From positions 1 through 6,279 of the forward strand of contig JAFGTA010000087.1 of assembly GCA_016934355.1 (NCBI GenBank): a stretch of 6,279 nt of DNA, read 5' to 3'. The notes beneath the pieces were generated by a model. That model had not been told where the DNA came from, made no database searches, and saw only the letters and a list, made by a program, of their open reading frames with translations. A program made the position numbers and the translations under genes. This stretch comes from Candidatus Bathyarchaeota archaeon. Its GTDB lineage: Archaea; Thermoproteota; Bathyarchaeia; TCS64. Below are positions 1 through 5,500 of the stretch, piece by piece. Position 1 is the stretch's first letter. Every line of letters starts with the position of its first letter.

Positions 1-510
1 CACGTGGCTGAGATCGAGTGCGGCACCGGCCTCGGCAGCGTGTTCGCCGCCTACAACGGGGGCTTCGGTGTCCTCGTGAAGCCGGGGGCGCCGGGGATAG
101 GCGACAGCGTAACCTATAGCGACGGTGACGGGCTGTCGGTCATCTACCTCCACTACGGGCCTATCCCGACGAGGGAGGCGCTGAGCGACCATGGCCTCAG
201 GGTCCGGATCAATGAGCTGGGGGGCGTCTACGTGGACGAGCTCCGCAGGGAGCTGACCCCGGAGCGGTTCATGATGTATTCTAGGCGTTTCACTGAGCAC
301 GTCGGGTTGGTGACGCCGCGGCTGAGGCGGGTCTTTGACGCCATGGACGCCGCGGGCTACAAGTTCACCATGGCTATGTTTGGGGAGGTGGCTTTCACCC
401 TCCAGCCGAAGGAGAACGTTAAGCCTATCCTTGCGGCGATGGAGGAGCGGCTCCCAGAAGCCGAGCCGGTGGTCTGCGGTGTCGATAAGACAGGCGCCGC
501 CCTGTTCTAG
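1..510 (+). CDS. Pantoate kinase, C-terminal part (5' end outside window)
   Basis: Archaeal pantoate kinase is a cytoplasmic GHMP-superfamily enzyme that phosphorylates pantoate with ATP. Phosphopantothenate synthetase then uses 4-phosphopantoate, replacing the bacterial route to coenzyme A. The frame is open from base 1 (first codon His), so the GTG at base 4 is not taken as the start; 169 residues are visible, and I expect about 285-300 in full. The ATP-binding GHMP motif would lie upstream and cannot be checked. Visible family marks are AEIECGTGLGSV (residues 3-14), a glycine pair, the PGAPGIG loop (28-34), and the C-terminal segment MAMFGEVAF (124-132), which fits the third GHMP motif as it appears in this family. 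From memory most members have Asp where this has Ser13; this is uncertain. It ends in TAG, 14 bases from the stop of the convergent gene. Assigned by recalled family pattern, not by search. Confidence 0.8.
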   Translation, partial: HVAEIECGTGLGSVFAAYNGGFGVLVKPGAPGIGDSVTYSDGDGLSVIYLHYGPIPTREALSDHGLRVRINELGGVYVDELRRELTPERFMMYSRRFTEHVGLVTPRLRRVFDAMDAAGYKFTMAMFGEVAFTLQPKENVKPILAAMEERLPEAEPVVCGVDKTGAALF

Positions 511-524
511 CCGCGAATGTTTGT

Positions 525-782
525 TTAGAGCCTCACGGGTATGAGGAGCTCTGTTATGTAGTGGGTCATGTGGATCGGCCTCGGCACCTTCCTGCTCATC
601 TCGAGGAAGTGGTCGAAGCTGTTGGCCTCGAAGGCCCAGACGTAGTTCCACTTGGCGTTCATGCTGCCGAAGAGGCCCTCGTGCTCCACCCCTGTCTCGA
701 TGCAGCTCTTCTGCATCTTCTTGTCATGCTCCTTCAGGTCCTTCCGTGAACCCGCCCAGTCGAAGTAAAGAAGGATTTTCAT
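525..782 (-). CDS. Small conserved-looking hypothetical protein, ferredoxin-like alpha/beta fold
   Basis: An 85-residue soluble protein of unknown function. The predicted pattern is strand (1-9, MKILLYFDW), helix (12-30), two strands (about 36-53, including GSMNAKWNYVWAFEA), helix (55-66), then strand (75-83). This is the beta-alpha-beta-beta-alpha-beta order of ferredoxin-like or dimeric alpha/beta-barrel proteins, which often act as homodimers. Aromatic residues (W9, W45, Y47, W49, F51) would face the barrel. A single Cys (C27) and His58, His71 and His74 are present, but no catalytic motif is recognised. There is no signal peptide or membrane segment. The start ATG (780-782 on the complement) has GGAG eight bases upstream (791-794 on the complement). 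It is divergent from the PLP enzyme and convergent with pantoate kinase, so probably monocistronic. The plus-strand frame over the same bases encodes a low-complexity peptide and is a shadow. Confidence 0.8.
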   Translation of the reverse strand: MKILLYFDWAGSRKDLKEHDKKMQKSCIETGVEHEGLFGSMNAKWNYVWAFEANSFDHFLEMSRKVPRPIHMTHYITELLIPVRL

Positions 783-812
783 CCCGTCGTCTCCATGACG
801 TACACTAACCCC

Positions 813-821
813 AATATATCA
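813..821 (-). promoter_or_regulatory. Probable TATA box for the small minus-strand gene
   Basis: The complement reads TGATATATT, centred about 35 bases upstream of the ATG at 782. Archaeal transcription usually starts about 25 bases below the box centre, which predicts a start near 792 and a very short leader. That would barely include, or lose, the GGAG at 791-794, so either the leader begins slightly upstream or the message is nearly leaderless. A second AT-rich stretch at 877-889 could also serve this strand. Confidence 0.4.
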
Positions 822-876
822 TTATCGCTTCCATGAGCCTTCAGTGAACGCTAATACGCTGGGAACTGTGGATCAC

Positions 877-888
877 AATAAATATTAA
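877..888 (+). promoter_or_regulatory. Probable TATA box for the PLP enzyme gene
   Basis: ATAAATATTAAA is the most AT-rich stretch in an otherwise mixed region, preceded by TGGATCAC. Its centre lies about 35 bases before the GTG at 917 and 44 before the ATG at 926. A transcript starting about 25 bases downstream (near 907-910) would have a leader of roughly 8-18 bases. This and the minus-strand box together make 783-916 a divergent promoter region. Confidence 0.45.
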
Positions 889-916
889 ACAAAAACTGCA
901 CCCTAGGTACCTGTTA

Positions 917-2098
917 GTGGTAAACATGCCCAAACAAAGCGTTTTCGATTCACCTACCGTCGAGAGCAGGCTGGCCGCCCGTGGAGTCAAGTGGCACCGC
1001 GACGCCCCCGACGTCATACCCCTCTGGCTGGCCGACCAGGACTACCCCATCTGCCCCGAGCTTAAAGCCGAGATGATGAAGGCCGTCGAGGAGGGGTTCG
1101 TGGTCTACGCCTCCGACCTTGAGGCGAGGACCGCCATGGCCGAGAAGATCAAGAGGGTCAACAAGGTCGAGGTGCCGCCCGAGCAGGTGATGCTGACACA
1201 GGGCGTCATCCCTGCCATGTGGCTCGCGGCGCGGCACGCGTGCCGCCCGGGTGACGAGGTCATAGTGACTGACCCGATGTACTTCCCGTTCTTCATCAGC
1301 GCCGAGGTGACCAACACGAAGCCCGTGTACTGGAAGCTCATGTTAGACGAGGGCTACAAGTTCGACACGGAGCGCCTCAAGAGCCTCATCACGCCGAAGA
1401 CCAGGCTCATCTACGTGTGCAACCCCCATAACCCTGCGGGTCGCGCCATGACGAAGGAGGAGCTCAAGGGCATCGCCGACATCGCAGTGGATAACAAGAT
1501 CTACGTGATGGTAGACGAGCTCTGGGAGGACATCCTGAACGACGGTAAAAAACACATCAGCCTCGCGAGCCTTAACCCCGAGATTGCGGACCTGACGATA
1601 TCGAGCTGGGGGTTCAGCAAGACGTGGAGCGTCCCCGGCCTGCAGGCGGGGTACTTGGCTTGCACCAACAAGGTGATGTTAGAGAGTCTTCAGGGGATCG
1701 GCCGAGGCGTGCTGAGGGGCACCAACAACATCAGTAAGGCTATCGCCCCGCTGATCTGCAGCGGCAAGGTCGATTACTGGGTGAAGGACCTGAACAAGTA
1801 CCTGGCTGAGGTGAGGGACCTAGTGGTGAAGAGGCTTAACGAGATGGGTGACTTCACGATCCCGCACCTGGAGGCGACTTACCTGATGTTCCCGAAGTTC
1901 AACTACGGTTTGACCAGCGCCGAGCTGGATAAGATCATGTTGAAGGAGGCCAAGGTGAGCTTCAACAGGGGGGACGTCTTCGGGCCCGAGGGCGACGGCC
2001 ACATGAGGGTGCTGACGGCGACCAGCAAGGGGATAATGAACGAGGCGCTCGACAGGATCGAGAGAGTCATCCCGAAGCTGGAGAAGCTGCGGGGCTGA
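917..2098 (+). CDS. PLP-dependent aminotransferase, class I/II (fold type I), MalY/PatB-like features
   Basis: A cytoplasmic pyridoxal-phosphate enzyme of 393 residues, normal for the class I/II family. Visible marks, numbered from GTG 917: substrate-entry segment IPLWLADQDYP near the N-terminus, RPGDEVIVTDPMYFPFF, NPHNPAGR (169-176; N172 should contact the cofactor ring), Asp200 in VDELWEDI (pairs with the pyridine nitrogen), the Schiff-base Lys235 in SWGFSKTWSVPGLQAGY, and Arg364 in GHMRVL (substrate carboxylate). The N-terminal PLWLADQDYP resembles the PLWVADMDF type of MalY/PatB beta C-S lyases, but the SFSKTW-type lysine motif is also normal for aspartate/aromatic aminotransferases, so the substrate is not assigned. 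Trp203 sits where aspartate-type enzymes usually carry Tyr. Start choice is open: GTG 917 has AGGT eight bases upstream, while ATG 926 has AGTGGT closer in and gives MPKQSVF. No operon partner is visible. Confidence 0.88.
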   Translation: MVNMPKQSVFDSPTVESRLAARGVKWHRDAPDVIPLWLADQDYPICPELKAEMMKAVEEGFVVYASDLEARTAMAEKIKRVNKVEVPPEQVMLTQGVIPAMWLAARHACRPGDEVIVTDPMYFPFFISAEVTNTKPVYWKLMLDEGYKFDTERLKSLITPKTRLIYVCNPHNPAGRAMTKEELKGIADIAVDNKIYVMVDELWEDILNDGKKHISLASLNPEIADLTISSWGFSKTWSVPGLQAGYLACTNKVMLESLQGIGRGVLRGTNNISKAIAPLICSGKVDYWVKDLNKYLAEVRDLVVKRLNEMGDFTIPHLEATYLMFPKFNYGLTSAELDKIMLKEAKVSFNRGDVFGPEGDGHMRVLTATSKGIMNEALDRIERVIPKLEKLRG

Positions 2099-2111
2099 GC
2101 CCCCGGGGCTC
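2097..2111 (+). terminator. GC-rich hairpin overlapping the stop codon of the PLP enzyme
   Basis: GAGCCCC-C-GGGGCTC is a perfect inverted repeat (seven base pairs on a one-base centre, so a real RNA loop would open the inner pairs). It begins inside the TGA stop. A competing hairpin, GGGGC-TGA-GCCCC, occupies 2091-2103. Archaeal termination relies mainly on oligo-T rather than hairpins, and the first T5 run is 40 bases downstream, so a role in termination or 3'-end stability is only possible. Confidence 0.25.
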
Positions 2112-2150
2112 TAACCCTTCTTTGTGTAACGTTACTTGGTATAAGTGGAA

Positions 2151-2224
2151 TTTTTGTATTATTAGGAGGGTTTCTTTTTCTGTGACTGGTTTTTCGCTGT
2201 GGCAAGTAGTTTCTAATCTTTTTT
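2151..2224 (+). terminator. Oligo-T termination zone after the PLP enzyme
   Basis: Runs of T on the plus strand occur at 2151-2155 (T5), 2175-2179 (T5) and 2219-2224 (T6), with shorter runs between. Short U tracts are sufficient for intrinsic termination by archaeal RNA polymerase. Further runs at 2304-2311 and 2444-2451 (T8 each) and 2460-2464 (T5) could act as back-ups. The cluster lies directly downstream of the PLP enzyme and well before the promoter of the next gene. Confidence 0.4.
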
Positions 2225-2358
2225 ATGGGGCTGTTTTCGGGGTGATTTGAGCCGGATTCGCCGGGACTCCGCGTCTGTTAACGGTGTTTCTCTGCTGTGG
2301 TGATTTTTTTTCGCGGTGGCGGGGTATTCGGTTTTGCTTCAGGTAGGGTGGGTTCTAG

Positions 2359-2466
2359 TTGAAAAAATTTAGGGTGGTTTTCCGGTTAATTTGTATCTTG
2401 ATCATGGTTTTGTACGTTTTTATGGAGCTTATTTTGGTGTATGTTTTTTTTAATGGGGATTTTTAA
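2359..2466 (+). CDS. Candidate single-span membrane microprotein (35 residues)
   Basis: A TTG-initiated frame encodes MKKFRVVFRLICILIMVLYV and continues hydrophobic to NGDF, then TAA. It has a positively charged N-terminus (K2, K3, R5, R9), a hydrophobic span of about 20-24 residues (roughly 6-31) with one Glu (E22), and a short acidic end: the charge layout of a single-pass protein. A GGGTGGG stretch (2346-2352) ends seven bases before the start and could serve as a GGTG-type ribosome site. Caution: T-rich DNA gives hydrophobic peptides by chance, the start is TTG, no promoter is evident, and no homologue is recalled. It could be plain noncoding sequence. Confidence 0.22.
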   Translation: MKKFRVVFRLICILIMVLYVFMELILVYVFFNGDF

Positions 2467-2503
2467 TATTAATTATATATATGAAAAATTATTCAAATTT
2501 AAC

Positions 2504-2541
2504 GGAAATGCGATATATATAGGGCGTATGTATCTATAGAT
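2504..2541 (+). promoter_or_regulatory. TATA promoter for the large surface protein, leaderless spacing
   Basis: ATATATATA at 2513-2521 is preceded by purine-rich GGAAATGCG (2504-2512), a fair BRE position. The box centre is 25 bases from the ATG at 2542, which is the usual archaeal distance from box to transcription start. No Shine-Dalgarno-like sequence lies in the 20 bases before the ATG (GTATCTATAGAT-type sequence). The message is therefore probably leaderless. A second AT-rich stretch, TTATATAT at 2473-2480, could drive an alternative start near 2502 with a roughly 40-base leader. Confidence 0.5.
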
Positions 2542-5500
2542 ATGAAGAAGCTTCTCTGCCTATCACTCATACTCGTTTTAATCGGCTCAGATTTCCTGGC
2601 CCTCACCCAGATGGTTACTGTGGAGGGAGGAGGGGAGAACGAACCCGTCGCAGCCGTTTCTACCGAGGCAGTTCCTATAGAGATCGGTAACGTGACTGCG
2701 TCTAAGATCGTTAACGTGATTGTCCCGGCGCGGGACCTCGCGGGTGAGGTAGACGACGCGCTTGGGAACGGGTGGCAGGTGCTTGTGCTGTTCTACACGG
2801 CGTGGTGCCCGTTCTGTGAAGTCGAGAGGGGTGTCTTGGACGTCGTCGAGGCGGAGGGCAGGGACCGTCTCGTGGTGTATAGAGTCGACGCGGAGGCGTA
2901 TCCGGGGCTGGCTGAGGCGTACAACGTGTCGGGGTACCCGACGATGATCCACTACGTGGACGACCGGCATGAGGTGGTCTCCGGCTACAAGGGGGTCGAC
3001 GAGCTCAGGGAGCTGCTGTGGGGTGTGAGCGGGGCGTCAAGCGTTGTCGGCTCGGGCTGCGTTGACCCGATAGGTGGTTTGTTTAACCATTACAGCTGCA
3101 GCTTGGCGGATTGCTGGGATGAGTGTACAGACCAGAAGGAAATAGACTGGACCAGCATTGCCAACGAGGCTCTTGAGACTGCGTTAAGCTGTGCCGGGGG
3201 TGAATTAATATCTAATACTTACTCGTGTGGCAAAGCCATGTACACCAAAGATCCATCCGATGTAGTCAGTTGTTTGACGAGTCTATCCAGTTCACCGGGG
3301 CTTCCTATAGGCTGCGCGTACTCTATAGGGCATCTGCTGGCGGACATGTTAGGTGCCAAGCAGGCGGGGGAGTGTCTGGGGCAGTGTGCCGCGGACTCGT
3401 CCTCGTATGGGTCCTGCAGAGCCGGAGAACAGAGGCTCAGCTGTACATCCGCGAGTACATACTTCATCGGAATGAAGGAATGTAGAGACTGCGCTTGGAG
3501 ACTTGTGCCCAGCAGCCTCACTGAATGCCCGTCCTCAACACAGTGTGTGACCACAGCGAATGGAGCCGAGTGCAGGGACCCTTACGATGATGATGACGAT
3601 GAGGACGAAGATGACCCTGACGACCCACCGGAGAGGCCTCCACGTTATCCTGGCTATGACCACCCGGACGATAACTTTGACGTCTCCACCGAGTGGCTCG
3701 AATCCCAGTTTACGTGGAACGGCGAGGAGGGTAGCATGGGTAACGTTGCGGTTCTGGACAGGGGTTATCCTTCGGTGGACAAAGGTTTCATTGATTTTTA
3801 TCGCACGATCTATAGCGGGGAGTATCCTCAACTAGTGGACATCGGCGCGGTGGCGGGCCTCAGCCCGTCGGAGTATCCCGTCCTCATACTGCCCACGGGG
3901 AGCCTCTACGGGTTAGCCGGGGCATCCTCGGTGAGAGCTGCCTTCGAGACATACGTTGAGGGCGGCGGCTCTCTCATCATGTTCGCGCAGTTCAGTGGAG
4001 AAGAGTTTGAGCTGCTTCCCGGCGGAGAGGTGACGGGGTACGGATGGGACGAGGAGGAAAGCTGCCAGAGTAAATCCTCCACCATAACCACTTATCATCC
4101 AGTGTTATCAGGCATAGATTCCTCATGCGTGAGACAGGATAATGCACTTGACATAGCCATAGACGGTTTCTTCCTTACCGTGCCGGAAGGCGCCACCGAG
4201 ATACTGACGCGTAGGAAAAACCTGACACCTGCGATGATCCATTACAGTTACGGCGCAGGTGAGGTGATCGCCACCACTTCTTACATAGACCTAAGACCTG
4301 GCGGAAGCCTGTATGGTTCATATACGCCAACGCGTACGCTTATCCTCAGGAACCTGATCGAGTGGGGTAAAAGCGATAAACCCGTGCCCAGCGTGACGCC
4401 CGGGTACAGCGAGCCGACGGAGATGACGCTGAACTTCACGAACCCCCTCATCGCTTCGGAGACTTGGAGCCACTTTGCGAGGGGCGACTTGGTTGAGATA
4501 GAGTACACGGTGTATAACAACAACGCCTCGGACGCGGACCGGGTCACTTTCACGGTGTACGACCCATACCACATCGCACACACGGTTGATGTCCAGCAGA
4601 CCGTGGCTGCGGGCACCTCCGAGACCGTGACGCTTCAGCTTGAGACCGGCGCCGACTCGCCGCCCGGCATCTGGATGGTAGTATACGACCTGTACGACGG
4701 CGAGGAGTGGAGGTGGAGTAGTTACATCGGCGCCTTCACGCTCGACATCGACCTCACCGAGCTCACCTCCTTCGTGATGTACTACAACGTCACCGATGAG
4801 AACGGCGACTTTGTGAAGAGCGGCGAGGAGAGCTTCTCCCTGGAGCCCAGCAGGACAGCGAACCTACCAGTGTCGGTTGACATAACCAGTAGTATTCAGC
4901 AGGGGCTGTGGCGGATAGACTACCGTATCGAGACGGAGAGCGGGCTCGTCGTCAAGGAGGGCGTCCAGATGGTCGCCGTATCAGATCTTGGTTTCACGCC
5001 CTTCGGCTTCTCGTACAGCCATGATATCCGTGCCTCTGTGACGAGTGCCTCCGAGTATTACCCTTCCCTTGTTGACGCCGAGTTCACCGTTCACGTCTGG
5101 AATGACGGCGACGAGGCTAAGGATGTCTACATCGCCATGGCGTTTCCGTACCACTTCTGGCACAGCGATGACGACCCCGTCTACGGGGAGGGTACGACAT
5201 ACCCCTCGATGAGCAGTTCTCTACTTGTAGATGCTACGGTTGAGGCTCATGGGTATTATTCCCACACTTTCACGGTGCCCGTCTTCTATTATAATGACAA
5301 GCTGTGGGTTAATGTGTGGGGAGAAGGACAGGATGTCGGTTCATATGAGCTCCTCGTGCAGGGGGCGCGTAGGACCTTCTTTACGGGAATAAACGTCGGT
5401 GAGTTGTTTTCCATTAAGCCGTATCTGGGCGGCACAGATCTCGTCTTCCCTGTAAGATTTTTTGGGGACCCCGTCCCTGGAGTGTACAGGCTCAGTTTAC

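Larger units (their letters stand above)
2099..2541. other. 443-base intergenic region, strongly G+T-rich on the plus strand
   Basis: No long gene is found on either strand. Sixty-base samples show marked strand asymmetry: 2161-2220 has 43 of 60 G or T, 2281-2340 has 47 of 60, and 2401-2460 has 47 of 60 with only 3 C. The last 80 bases turn AT-rich and hold the promoter of the next gene. Contents seen: a stop-codon hairpin, several T runs, a GGAGG-type site at 2164-2170 before a 22-codon frame, and the candidate microprotein at 2359-2466. The minus-strand frame over 1903-2205 runs out of the PLP gene and is basic low-complexity sequence, not a credible gene. Confidence 0.6.

Noticed and set aside
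561..749. Plus-strand 62-codon frame
   Set aside because: It lies opposite the 85-residue minus-strand gene, has a Val/Leu/His-rich low-complexity translation, and no promoter or ribosome site.
1903..2205. Minus-strand 100-codon frame reaching into the gap after the PLP enzyme
   Set aside because: Most of it is antisense to the PLP gene; the rest is basic low-complexity sequence translated from the complement of the T-rich region.
2182..2250. GTG-started 22-codon frame preceded by AGGAGGG
   Set aside because: Very short, spacing of 11 bases is long, and T-rich DNA explains its hydrophobic content; kept only as a remark in the intergenic entry.
2481..2522. ATG frame of 13 codons just before the large gene
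   Set aside because: It reads through the TATA box and stops at once; the predicted transcript start lies downstream of it.
2557..2559. Cys6 of the large protein as a lipoprotein anchor
   Set aside because: The residues before it (KKLL) do not form a lipobox and it is too close to the N-terminus, ahead of the hydrophobic core.
2587..2970. Minus-strand 127-codon frame
   Set aside because: Antisense to the signal-linker and thioredoxin-like domain, whose plus-strand motifs (WCPFC, cis-Pro) are unmistakable.
3560..3835. Plus-strand frame with Met/Thr-rich repeats
   Set aside because: It is the shifted reading of the GAT/GAC tract encoding the acidic hinge; the composition is an artefact of that repeat.
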